DNA of 5,783 bases, from assembly GCA_023259315.1 (NCBI GenBank), contig JAHFQL010000079.1, forward strand, positions 1 through 5,783, given 5' to 3'. Below the pieces are notes generated by a model. The model did not search any database and was not told the DNA's origin. It saw nothing but the letters and a program-made list of their open reading frames with translations. The stretch comes from Candidatus Woesearchaeota archaeon. GTDB lineage: Archaea; Nanoarchaeota; Nanoarchaeia; Woesearchaeales; GW2011-AR4. Below, piece after piece: positions 1-5,771 of the stretch. Positions within the stretch are counted from its first letter, which is position 1. Every line of letters starts with the position of its first letter. The position numbers were made by a program, and so were the translations under genes.

Positions 1-672
1 GGGACTTATTTTTCACATACAAGACCTGGTACTAAAATTATAGGTGTAGAGTCTGAAGAAGCTGCTGCAATGTATGCTTCACTAAAAGCAGGACAATTGG
101 TAAGCTTAGACGAGTTTTCTCATTTTGTTGATGGCGCAGCAGTTAGAAGAGTAGGGAATTTAACTTTTTCAATAGCCCAGAAGCTAGGTTACGAAGTAGT
201 TCTAATACCCGAAGGAAGAGTTTGTACTTATTTGATAGGATTATACAACCAAGGAATCGTAGCAGAGCTTGCGGGAGCACTGCCTGTTGCAGCATTATCT
301 TCTATAAGGAGTTTGATAAAGGGTAAGAATGTAGTTTGTATCCTAAGCGGAGGAAATAACGATTTTGAGAGATTGCCAGAGATTAAGGAAAGGTCACTCA
401 TATCCGAAGGCTTAAAACATTACTTCATGATTGAGTTTCCGCAGCGTCCTGGTGCATTAAGGCAGTTTTTGGACCAAGCCTTAGGGACAAGTGATGATAT
501 AACCCATTTTCAATATACAAAAAAAACAGCTGCTGAACATGGACCTGCACTTGTTGGAATTCAACTCGGAAAAAAGAATGATTACGCTCCACTTTTGGAA
601 CGATTCAGACAAACTGGTTTTAAGTTTGAAGAAGTAAGCAATAATCGTATGTTCCTTAGATATTTTATTTAA
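1..672 (+). CDS. ilvA: Threonine dehydratase (threonine ammonia-lyase), C-terminal 223 residues, 5' end outside window
   Basis: PLP-dependent cytosolic enzyme that deaminates threonine to 2-oxobutanoate, the first step towards isoleucine. The reading frame is open from base 1, so the gene starts upstream; the PLP lysine and glycine-rich phosphate loop are missing only because of the window edge. Numbering from base 1, residues 42-52 read FVDGAAVRRVG, typical of the family, and SGGNND at 116-121 carries the serine expected to contact the PLP pyridine nitrogen. Residues 139-223 are the single ACT-like regulatory domain, with the diagnostic HYFMIEFPQRPGALRQF block, then DDITHFQY and GPALVGIQL. 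This matches the short (about 420 residue) form found in Bacillus and Corynebacterium rather than the two-ACT E. coli enzyme. Odd point: the usual EPAGA motif is ELAGA here (89-93). It converges on the L15e gene with a 21-base gap. The bacterial look suggests old horizontal transfer (inference). Confidence 0.93.
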   Translation, partial: GTYFSHTRPGTKIIGVESEEAAAMYASLKAGQLVSLDEFSHFVDGAAVRRVGNLTFSIAQKLGYEVVLIPEGRVCTYLIGLYNQGIVAELAGALPVAALSSIRSLIKGKNVVCILSGGNNDFERLPEIKERSLISEGLKHYFMIEFPQRPGALRQFLDQALGTSDDITHFQYTKKTAAEHGPALVGIQLGKKNDYAPLLERFRQTGFKFEEVSNNRMFLRYFI

Positions 673-676
673 ATGT

Positions 677-689
677 ATAAAAAATAAAG
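677..689 (-). terminator. U-rich terminator tract after the L15e gene
   Basis: On the minus strand this reads CTTTATTTTTTAT, starting four bases after the L15e stop codon. Archaeal RNA polymerase terminates at U-rich tracts without needing a hairpin, so this is the likely 3' end of the L15e transcript. The identical 13-mer follows lonB, the other minus-strand gene. Position and sequence are seen; function is inferred. Confidence 0.5.
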
Positions 690-693
690 TAAA

Positions 694-1266
694 TTAATTC
701 CCAGCTCTATGGTGCGATCTCAGGCTAGGCCTTATTTTCTCTGCGCCTTTGCCTTTATGCAAAAGTCCCCTTCCCCTTTTTCCTGCGCTTGTAAGGCCTC
801 TTTCTGACCTGCCCCTATGGTTGATTATCCAGTTTAGATGAGGATCAGCAAGTATTGAAGGATTGTGCCCGTCAACTAAAATAATTTCATACCAAAAATG
901 TGTCCCATCTGCCCCAACATAATAACTGTTAAGAACTTCGCAATTGACGTATTTTCTGGCTGCCCTGTTTTCAGCAACAGCTTGATAATTCATGGTCAGG
1001 TCTTTTCTCCTGCTCATTGCTTTTGGCCTTCTTGGATGCCTTATCTGGGGATTTTGCCTGCCGCCCCTGTCAACTCTCTGCCTCACTATAACAAAACCAG
1101 GCTTTGCCTTATATCCCAAAGAACGAGCCCTGTCAAGCCTTGTTGGCCTTTCAATCCTCATGGTTGCAGGCTCTTCACGCCACTTAATCATGCGCTGCTG
1201 CCACAACTGTCCAAGGCCTTCTTTTGGATTCTTCCAGGCTTCCCTAATATATTGGTACATTCCCAT
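694..1266 (-). CDS. rpl15e: 50S ribosomal protein L15e
   Basis: Structural protein of the large ribosomal subunit, present in archaea and eukaryotes but not bacteria. The 190 residues match the usual length (about 190-195) and are rich in Arg and Lys, as expected for rRNA contacts. The family signature is intact at 45-68, running from [14 protein letters not shown] to VRQRVDRG, preceded by [14 protein letters not shown]. The later block [14 protein letters not shown] and the glycine/lysine-rich tail containing [11 protein letters not shown] and [12 protein letters not shown] are also typical. The last residues (SHHRAGN) run slightly past the usual end. Two starts are possible: ATG at 1266 (MGMYQYI, matching the M-x-MY start of archaeal relatives) or ATG at 1260 (MYQYI). 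The first is preferred on homology. No strong Shine-Dalgarno is present, only a weak GGAAG about 7-11 bases upstream. It is transcribed divergently from kae1 and probably has its own promoter and a structured leader. Confidence 0.96.
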   Translation of the reverse strand: MGMYQYIREAWKNPKEGLGQLWQQRMIKWREEPATMRIERPTRLDRARSLGYKAKPGFVIVRQRVDRGGRQNPQIRHPRRPKAMSRRKDLTMNYQAVAENRAARKYVNCEVLNSYYVGADGTHFWYEIILVDGHNPSILADPHLNWIINHRGRSERGLTSAGKRGRGLLHKGKGAEKIRPSLRSHHRAGN

Positions 1267-1292
1267 TTTAGTCTTCCATTATTAAAATTGCT

Positions 1293-1327
1293 GTGAGATT
1301 CAGGCAAGCTAAGCCTACATTTCTCAC
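1293..1327 (-). promoter_or_regulatory. Predicted hairpin at the 5' end of the L15e mRNA leader
   Basis: On the minus strand the sequence runs GTGAGA (1327-1322) to TCTCAC (1298-1293), a 6-bp outer stem, with an inner AGGC/GCCT stem (1316-1313 with 1305-1302) closing a 7-base loop and an asymmetric internal loop between them. If transcription starts about 26 bases after the TATA-like box at 1350-1358, the mRNA would begin at or next to base 1327, so the hairpin would occupy the first 35 bases of a leader of about 61 bases. Ribosomal proteins often bind and repress their own mRNAs, so an autoregulatory site is plausible, but no L15e leader element is known to me. Pairing is seen; role is inferred. 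Confidence 0.35.
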
Positions 1328-1349
1328 TTGAATTTTGGAAATTTATCAT

Positions 1350-1359
1350 GTTTAAAAAT
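1350..1359. promoter_or_regulatory. TATA-like box, readable in both directions (L15e promoter; possible rightward promoter)
   Basis: On the minus strand it reads TTTTTAAAC, and the 11-mer TTTTTAAACAT here (1358-1348) also occurs at the kae1 promoter (1549-1559). Predicted L15e transcription start is near 1327. On the plus strand it reads GTTTAAAAAT, close to the archaeal TATA consensus, and would place a start near 1381, just before the 12-bp inverted repeat. A weaker alternative L15e box, TTTTAATA at 1287-1280, lies too close to either ATG for standard spacing. Inferred from sequence only. Confidence 0.4.
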
Positions 1360-1381
1360 GTATTGGAAAAATCATTTTTAA
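1352..1381. repeat. 9-bp inverted repeat over the TATA-like box
   Basis: TTAAAAATG at 1352-1360 is the exact reverse complement of CATTTTTAA at 1373-1381, with a 12-base centre. The left arm contains the TATA-like element, so the dyad could be an operator or simply AT-rich coincidence. Both arms are low in complexity, which weakens the case. Confidence 0.4.
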
Positions 1382-1389
1382 TGGTCAGA

Positions 1390-1457
1390 CATCAAAAACC
1401 ACGCGATTATTAAAATATGCAAGCATGCCGCCCATCTATGGTGGATGGTTTTTGATG
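1390..1457. repeat. Perfect 12-bp inverted repeat; possible small structured RNA
   Basis: CATCAAAAACCA at 1390-1401 is exactly reverse-complemented by TGGTTTTTGATG at 1446-1457. The 44-base centre holds a GC-richer inner hairpin: CCGCCC at 1428-1433 can pair with GGTGG at 1440-1444 using one G-U pair and one bulged C, with the six bases ATCTAT as loop. The GCATGC palindrome lies at 1423-1428. A rightward TATA-like box at 1351-1359 would start a transcript about nine bases before the left arm. I do not recognise a known RNA family: there is no tRNA T-loop, no C/D box pair and no ACA close to the stem. Other readings are a dyad operator or a small inverted-repeat remnant, although no target-site duplication is visible. 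Confidence 0.5.
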
Positions 1458-1510
1458 CTTAAAAATTTATGATACATATTTTGTTACATTTAATGTTTGT
1501 AAATTTTAAG
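1458..1510. repeat. AT-rich imperfect inverted repeat with nested hairpin
   Basis: CTTAAAAATTTA (1458-1469) pairs with TAAATTTTAAG (1500-1510) over 11 bp with one bulged A. Inside it, TTACA/TGTAA (1484-1488 with 1498-1502) or ACAT-TTA-ATGT (1486-1496) can form a small hairpin. It abuts the 12-bp repeat directly. Composition is almost all A and T, so chance is a fair explanation. Confidence 0.3.
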
Positions 1511-1547
1511 TTTATAGAAATAAGATTTTAAACTTCTGCAAGGCAAT

Positions 1548-1556
1548 CTTTTTAAA
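1548..1556 (+). promoter_or_regulatory. TATA box of kae1
   Basis: CTTTTTAAA has its centre about 26-27 bases before the ATG at 1579, the spacing at which archaeal polymerase normally starts. The transcript would therefore begin at the start codon and be leaderless. A second, weaker TATA-like run (GATTTTAAAC, 1524-1533) lies upstream. No ribosome-binding motif precedes the gene, which agrees with leaderless initiation. Confidence 0.55.
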
Positions 1557-1578
1557 CATTAAATCAACTCTTATGCAT

Positions 1579-2559
1579 ATGGTTTGTTTAGGCATCGAAT
1601 CAACAGCCCACACTTTCGGATGCGGAATAATTGGGGATAAAGGTAAAAAATACACCAATGTTATGGATGCGTATAAAACAGAAAAAGGAGGCATTCATCC
1701 ATCAGAAGCAAAACTTCACCACGAGCATGTCAAGGATAAAATTATTGAAGATGCACTGAAAATTGCAAACCTGAAATTGAAAGACATTGATTTGGTTTCT
1801 TTTTCACAAGGGCCGGGAATTGCCCCTTGCTTGTTGGTCGGAATGAAAAAGGCAAAAGAATTGGCGCATAAAATAGATGTCCCGTTGATTGGCGTTAATC
1901 ACTGCATAGCTCATCTGGAAATTGGCAAACTAATGACGGAAGCAAAAGATCCTGTTTTGTTGTATGCATCAGGTGCGAACACTCAAATCATTGCTTACGA
2001 AGGCGAAAAATACAGAGTGTTTGGGGAGACCTTAGACCAAGGCGTTGGAAATGCTCTTGATCAGTTTGCAAGACACATAGGATTAGGATTTCCCGGTGGG
2101 CCAAAAATTGAAAAATTATCTCTAAATGGGAAAAATTACGTTGAACTGCCCTATGTTGTCAAGGGAATGGATGTTTCTTTTTCTGGAATTCTAACAAACT
2201 TAAAGCAAAAATATAACTCGAATAAATATTCTAATGAGGATTTATCTTATTCATTCCAGGAAACCATATTTGCGATGCTTGTTGAAGTCTCAGAAAGAGC
2301 AATGGCACATACTGGAAAAAATGAATTGGTTATTGGCGGGGGGGTCGGGTGCAACAAAAGATTGAGGGAAATGTGCAAAATAATGTGCGATGAAAGAGAT
2401 GCAAAATTTTTCTCTCCGCCGAATGAAGTTTTAGTCGATAATGGACTGATGATTGCGTGGCTTGGAATACTACAGAAAAATGGTGCAAATAAGAATTATG
2501 ATTCATTTGACATTAAGCCTTATGAAAGAACAGACGATGTGGTTGTGACGTGGAAGTAA
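1579..2559 (+). CDS. kae1: tRNA N6-adenosine threonylcarbamoyltransferase Kae1 (KEOPS subunit)
   Basis: Catalytic subunit of the archaeal KEOPS complex. It transfers the threonylcarbamoyl group from threonylcarbamoyl-AMP to A37 of ANN-decoding tRNAs, in the cytosol. With this start it has 326 residues, the usual length for stand-alone Kae1. ASKHA-fold landmarks are in order: CLGIESTAHTFGCGI (3-17), HPSEA (40-44), SQGPG (76-80), metal-binding histidines H108 and H112 in NHCIAHLEIG, YASGANTQ (129-136, with Y129), GETLDQGVGNALDQFA (149-164), GFPGGPK, the nucleotide loop GGGVGCN (253-259) and D287 in VDNG. It ends at the typical RTDDVVVTWK, so no Bud32 kinase is fused, and no bud32 or cgi121 gene lies beside it. 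An in-frame ATG at 1573 adds only MH; I chose 1579 from TATA spacing and from the usual M-[IV]-CLGIE start. Next gene begins 39 bases after the stop codon, from its own promoter. Confidence 0.97.
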   Translation: MVCLGIESTAHTFGCGIIGDKGKKYTNVMDAYKTEKGGIHPSEAKLHHEHVKDKIIEDALKIANLKLKDIDLVSFSQGPGIAPCLLVGMKKAKELAHKIDVPLIGVNHCIAHLEIGKLMTEAKDPVLLYASGANTQIIAYEGEKYRVFGETLDQGVGNALDQFARHIGLGFPGGPKIEKLSLNGKNYVELPYVVKGMDVSFSGILTNLKQKYNSNKYSNEDLSYSFQETIFAMLVEVSERAMAHTGKNELVIGGGVGCNKRLREMCKIMCDERDAKFFSPPNEVLVDNGLMIAWLGILQKNGANKNYDSFDIKPYERTDDVVVTWK

Positions 2560-2565
2560 TCAAGA

Positions 2566-2576
2566 ATATTTAAATA
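2566..2576 (+). promoter_or_regulatory. TATA box of the copper lipoprotein gene
   Basis: ATATTTAAATA is centred near 2571-2572, 27-28 bases before the ATG at 2599. As with kae1, this predicts a leaderless transcript starting at the ATG, and it argues that the gene is not simply read through from kae1, although the 39-base gap would allow both. Confidence 0.55.
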
Positions 2577-2587
2577 ATCCAAAGTTT

Positions 2588-2600
2588 CTTTGTTTTTTAT
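2588..2600 (+). terminator. U-rich tract after kae1, overlapping the next start codon
   Basis: CTTTGTTTTTTAT matches the 13-mer found after L15e and lonB at 12 of 13 positions and lies 29 bases after the kae1 stop. It is a candidate terminator for kae1. Its last two bases are the A and T of the next gene's ATG, so a kae1 transcript would end where the next one begins. Function is inferred. Confidence 0.35.
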
Positions 2601-3639
2601 GAAAACTAAATTATTTGTGTTATTGCTGATTTCCATAATCTTCATTATGGGTTGCCAAAAAGCTGAAATTTCTGAAAAAAAAGATGGTATGAAAGAAAAG
2701 CCAACAGAAAAAATGGCTGCCATGAATGTAATAACTTATGACAATGATAATGTTAAAGTTGTTATCGACGAGATTGCATTTTTGCCACCATTCATTCATA
2801 TTAAAAAAGGAACTACAGTTACATGGATTAATAGAGACAAAGTGGAGCACACAGTTGCATGGCACAACAAGAAAACTCCAACTGAAATAACAGAAAGCAA
2901 TGTTTTGAATACACGAGATGAGTATACTTACACATTTAAGGAAGGGGGAGTTTATGATTATATTTGCGGAATCCACCCATTTATGCATGGCGGAATAATT
3001 GTCGGCAATCCTCCAGAGTTAGCAGAAATGATGGAATTTGCTGAAGACACACTTCCTCCAAAAGTCATTTCAATAATCCCTAACAAGGTACCGGTTCATG
3101 GCGGCGATAAAGTTGTTTTTAAAGGAGAGAATTTTGCTAAAGGCACAACTGTATTCTTCCATCATTTATTCGGTGATGTTAAATTTATCGATTCTAAAAC
3201 ATTGGAAGTTATAACTCCAAAGCATTACGCATTAAAAATGGATGTTATTGTGACAAACCCTGACGGCGACCATTACACACTGCCAAACTCTTTCGAATTT
3301 TTTGGAGAAGAAGAAAAACAAACTGAAAGTGCAAAATTTGATTACGAGGAAAAAAGAACAGTTCACTTCACAGGTTCAACACCAAAACATGGAGACACAA
3401 TAAGCAGCCCATCGATAATATCAATTTCATTCAATTTTCCTATTGTCAAAGGAAGCAACATCATACTTTATGATTTAAATGGCAGAAAATTAGCAGAAGG
3501 GGATTTAATATTTAGTAGACTTGGGCTAGAAATAAAATCTATCCAGCAATTAAATCCAGGAACTTATAAAGTGGCATATCACGCAATATGGTTAGGAGGT
3601 AGTGCTCACGATGGTGAGTTTTATTTTAAGGTAAAGTGA
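2599..3639 (+). CDS. Surface copper lipoprotein: amicyanin-like cupredoxin + IPT/TIG + CopC-like domain
   Basis: Predicted exported lipoprotein of 346 residues, probably binding copper for electron transfer or copper handling outside the membrane; no substrate or partner can be named. Residues 1-18 are a signal peptide (MKTK, then a hydrophobic core) ending in the lipobox FIMG-C19. A charged Lys/Glu linker runs to about 42. Residues 43-136 are a cupredoxin with a full type 1 copper set: H84 (VEHTV), then C123, H126 and M129 in CGIHPFM, the short amicyanin-style loop. Residues 153-236 resemble an IPT/TIG immunoglobulin-like domain (PPKVISIIPNKVPVHGGDKV, later VTNPDG). Residues 254-346 resemble CopC (STPKHGD, ISISFNFPI, LNPGTYKVAYHAIW, final GEFYFKV), but the usual DGH copper motif appears replaced by GGS, with H337 nearby. 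ATG 2599 was chosen over an in-frame TTG at 2590 because of TATA spacing and the cleaner signal peptide. Confidence 0.85.
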   Translation: MKTKLFVLLLISIIFIMGCQKAEISEKKDGMKEKPTEKMAAMNVITYDNDNVKVVIDEIAFLPPFIHIKKGTTVTWINRDKVEHTVAWHNKKTPTEITESNVLNTRDEYTYTFKEGGVYDYICGIHPFMHGGIIVGNPPELAEMMEFAEDTLPPKVISIIPNKVPVHGGDKVVFKGENFAKGTTVFFHHLFGDVKFIDSKTLEVITPKHYALKMDVIVTNPDGDHYTLPNSFEFFGEEEKQTESAKFDYEEKRTVHFTGSTPKHGDTISSPSIISISFNFPIVKGSNIILYDLNGRKLAEGDLIFSRLGLEIKSIQQLNPGTYKVAYHAIWLGGSAHDGEFYFKVK

Positions 3640-3656
3640 GTAATTCTATTCATCAA

Positions 3657-3666
3657 ATTTTTTATA
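3657..3666 (+). terminator. U-rich tract after the copper lipoprotein gene
   Basis: ATTTTTTATA begins 18 bases after the TGA stop and contains the same TTTTTTAT octamer seen after three other genes in the window. It is the likely transcript end, immediately followed by a pair of hairpins. Inferred from position and composition. Confidence 0.45.
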
Positions 3667-3696
3667 GGTTTGTCAAAACCTCCAGTCAAAGACTGG
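3666..3696. repeat. Two perfect hairpins back to back in a convergent gap
   Basis: AGGTTT-GTCA-AAACCT (3666-3681) and CCAGTC-AAA-GACTGG (3682-3696) are two perfect 6-bp stems with loops of 4 and 3 bases and no base between them. The second can also extend outwards (CC 3679-3680 with GG 3698-3699 around a T-T mismatch), competing with the first. They lie 27 bases after the lipoprotein stop, between convergent genes. They could protect or stop transcripts from either side, or belong to a small RNA. No family recognised. Confidence 0.5.
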
Positions 3697-3839
3697 TGGA
3701 ATGCTGCTAATACAAATATTATTAAAAAAATGATGTAAATTTTTTCGGACCAATATTAATTTTTTTGAATTCATTCTTAATCACAAGTGTAGGAAGTTAA
3801 ATAAGTATATAATATCTCACTAGAAACCAAATGGAAACC

Positions 3840-3852
3840 ATAAAAAATAAAG
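3840..3852 (-). terminator. U-rich terminator tract after lonB
   Basis: On the minus strand this reads CTTTATTTTTTAT, beginning five bases after the lonB TAG stop. It is identical over 13 bases to the tract after the L15e gene at nearly the same distance. Likely U-tract terminator; function inferred. Confidence 0.5.
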
Positions 3853-3857
3853 AAAAT

Positions 3858-5738
3858 CTAATCAGCAGCAACAATCTTCCTTAAAATATTCTGCTTGCCG
3901 TGCCAGTCCAAAACAAATTTAAGAACATCCATCATTGTCTCAACTGGTATGATGTTTATTTTGTTCATTTTGTCCTTGTCGATTATAATATCTTTTAAAT
4001 TTGTCTTTGGAACAATCACGTTCTTTATTCCTGCTTCAATTGCAGCTTCTACTTTTGCAGTAACTCCGCCAATAGGCAAAACTTCGCCTCTGACTGACAA
4101 GCTTCCAGTCATTGCAGTATCCTGTCTTACTGGAACTTTCTTGAATGCGGAAATCACAGATGTCGCTACAGCAATGCTTGCTGAATCTCCCTCAACTCCC
4201 TCATAAGTCTGCAGGAACTGAACATAAATATCATGCTTCTCTTTTAAATCTTCCCCAAAATATTTTTTAATGATGGCGCTTACATTTTTTACAGCTTCCT
4301 TGGCTATCTCCCCAAGTTTTCCTGTTGCGATTATCTCGCTTTCTTTTCCCCCAGGTGTTACCTCTGATTCAATCGGCAGAATTATTCCAGAATATGGGGG
4401 GGTAACTCCAATCACAGCCAATCCATTTACCCTTCCAACTCTTTTTCCAGATGTAACAATGACTTCATATTCTTTTTTCTGCTCGATGTACTTGTCAGCA
4501 ATCTGCTGTTCGAGCGTCCTTGCTATCTTCTTTGCATTAATAACATGATTTTTCATCACCAGTTTTGATTTTTCTTCCAGAGCCAAGTCGCCAGCAGCCC
4601 TTATCAAACCGCCAAGCTCCCTAAGCCTTAATGTCAAATGCCCTTTCCTGTTCGCCCTTCTTCTTGCTTCCTCTACCATCGCATCAACTGCTTCCCTGCT
4701 GAAGTGCGGAATTTTTTTGTCCTTGATTACCTCCTGAGCTACAAAAACAGCAATCTTGTTCCTGTTGTCTTCTGTGTCAGGCATGGTCTCCTTCATGTAA
4801 ATCTCATATCCATATCCTGAAATTCTGCTCCTCAATGCAGGATGCATGTGTTTTATCGTCTCAAGGTTTCCTGCTGCTACCATAATAAAATCGCAGGGTA
4901 CGGGCTCCGTCCTTACCATTGCGCCAGCGCTTCTCTCGCTCTGCCCGGTAATCGCAAATTTTTTTTCCTGCAGCGATGATAATAATTCTTGCTGCGTTGC
5001 CGGCTGCAAGGTTGCAATCTCGTCGATAAACAAAACCCCCATGTGGCTTTTGTGAATCATCCCTGCAACCACCCTTTCATGCGCTGGCGTTCCTAGCCCG
5101 CCGCTTTGGAATGGGTCGTGCAGCACATCTCCAAACAATGCGCCTGCATGAGCCCCAGTTGCATCATTAAATGGTGCTTGCTTTTTTTTGTAGTTGTCAA
5201 CTATAATCCTTGGAATCTTTACTTTGCTGTCAATCTTTCTGCTAAGATTCAAGGATAGCATGAAACCGATTAAAATCAATATTGACACAACTAAAGACGC
5301 TGATGTCATGATTGCAGAAACAACAGAACCGTATTTGCTGTAGTAGCTCCAAACCCAAAATGGGGAAAACATCGCAACTATAACCAAAATAAAAATTATT
5401 ATGTTTTGGTTCTTGAACATCGTCATGCTCTGCAGTCGTGCCTTTGCCACCAAATCTCTTCCCTGGCCTGCAGGCAAAGTCCTTATAAAAGGCATGTTCT
5501 CGTCATTGGGATTCGGGAACGCGACAATGTCTGCCAATTTTTCCATCGGCAGCAACTCTGCAAGAGCCAGCCCAAGCATGGATTTTCCTGTACCAGGCTC
5601 ACCAATCAGAAGAACGTGCCTTCTTTGCCGGGCAGATTTCTTTATGACTTCAACAGCTTCCTCCTGGCCTATGACATGGTCAATTAGCCCTTTGGGTATT
5701 TTTATGTCTGCCGTTGATTTGAATTTTAAGTTAACCAT
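3858..5738 (-). CDS. lonB: Archaeal membrane-anchored ATP-dependent protease LonB
   Basis: ATP-dependent serine protease that unfolds and degrades misfolded and regulatory proteins at the inner face of the membrane; it works as a ring hexamer. The 626 residues match archaeal LonB. Walker A is GEPGTGKS (46-53). Two membrane helices (about 112-132 and 139-163) are inserted within the AAA+ module before Walker B, VLFIDE (235-240), the hallmark of LonB. Sensor 1 is probably N291 (AAGN), candidate arginine fingers are R303/R305, and RELGG near 373 is the sensor 2 region. The Lon protease domain spans about 425-620, with catalytic S519 in EGDSA (516-520) and K562 in GGVTAK (557-562). All catalytic residues are present, so it should be active. 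The ATG start fits the family's beginning ([17 protein letters not shown]) and TATA spacing. It converges on the copper lipoprotein gene, with a 218-base gap. Confidence 0.97.
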   Translation of the reverse strand: MVNLKFKSTADIKIPKGLIDHVIGQEEAVEVIKKSARQRRHVLLIGEPGTGKSMLGLALAELLPMEKLADIVAFPNPNDENMPFIRTLPAGQGRDLVAKARLQSMTMFKNQNIIIFILVIVAMFSPFWVWSYYSKYGSVVSAIMTSASLVVSILILIGFMLSLNLSRKIDSKVKIPRIIVDNYKKKQAPFNDATGAHAGALFGDVLHDPFQSGGLGTPAHERVVAGMIHKSHMGVLFIDEIATLQPATQQELLSSLQEKKFAITGQSERSAGAMVRTEPVPCDFIMVAAGNLETIKHMHPALRSRISGYGYEIYMKETMPDTEDNRNKIAVFVAQEVIKDKKIPHFSREAVDAMVEEARRRANRKGHLTLRLRELGGLIRAAGDLALEEKSKLVMKNHVINAKKIARTLEQQIADKYIEQKKEYEVIVTSGKRVGRVNGLAVIGVTPPYSGIILPIESEVTPGGKESEIIATGKLGEIAKEAVKNVSAIIKKYFGEDLKEKHDIYVQFLQTYEGVEGDSASIAVATSVISAFKKVPVRQDTAMTGSLSVRGEVLPIGGVTAKVEAAIEAGIKNVIVPKTNLKDIIIDKDKMNKINIIPVETMMDVLKFVLDWHGKQNILRKIVAAD

Positions 5739-5762
5739 CCCGCTACCGTATATGTTTTGTGG

Positions 5763-5771
5763 TTTTTAAAT
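5763..5771 (-). promoter_or_regulatory. TATA box of lonB
   Basis: On the minus strand ATTTAAAAA is centred about 29 bases before the lonB ATG, giving a predicted start zero to three bases before the codon and so a leaderless or nearly leaderless mRNA. The bases between (ending in GGTAGCGGG before ATG) hold no good Shine-Dalgarno at normal spacing. Confidence 0.5.

Larger units (their letters stand above)
1267..1572. other. Divergent intergenic region with dense inverted repeats
   Basis: This stretch of about 306 bases separates the divergent L15e and kae1 genes. I see no convincing protein gene, tRNA or mobile element in it. It holds, left to right: a hairpin in the predicted L15e leader (1293-1327); a TATA-like box readable on both strands (1350-1359) inside a 9-bp inverted repeat (1352-1381); a perfect 12-bp inverted repeat with a 44-base centre (1390-1457); an AT-rich imperfect inverted repeat (1458-1510); and the kae1 TATA box (1548-1556). 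The dyads are directly visible; the roles are inference. Confidence 0.6.

Noticed and set aside
898..1296. Plus-strand open frames (898-1296 and 992-1285) opposite L15e
   Set aside because: They lie antisense to a clearly conserved ribosomal protein gene, and their translations look like compositional shadows rich in Leu, Pro and Cys with no family motif.
1390..1457. Miniature transposable element (inverted termini of 12 bp)
   Set aside because: No target-site duplication flanks the arms, no second copy is in the window, and there is no transposase. Not excluded genome-wide.
1380..1480. Box C/D or H/ACA guide RNA
   Set aside because: A CTGA on the minus strand near 1387 and TGATG-like bits exist, but no proper C/D pair with guide spacing is present, and no ACA sits next to the stem.
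2590..2601. TTG start at 2590 for the copper lipoprotein
   Set aside because: It would add MFF before the natural MKTK signal peptide start and would lie only about 18 bases from the TATA box centre.
2620..2988. Minus-strand 122-codon frame opposite the copper lipoprotein
   Set aside because: Antisense to the conserved cupredoxin domain; its translation is low-complexity Phe/Cys/Asn with no recognisable domain.
3721..3766. A7/T7 inverted repeat in the convergent gap
   Set aside because: Pure homopolymer pairing in AT-rich DNA; expected by chance.
3831..3884. 17-codon plus-strand ORF after a TATA-like run (TATATAAT, 3806-3813)
   Set aside because: The TATA spacing is too short (about 21-22 bases), the ORF is tiny, and it overlaps the lonB 3' end and its U-tract. 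A stray antisense transcript is possible but unsupported.
3895..5769. Several plus-strand frames opposite lonB
   Set aside because: All are antisense to an intact LonB with every catalytic motif, and none shows a domain or a credible start context.
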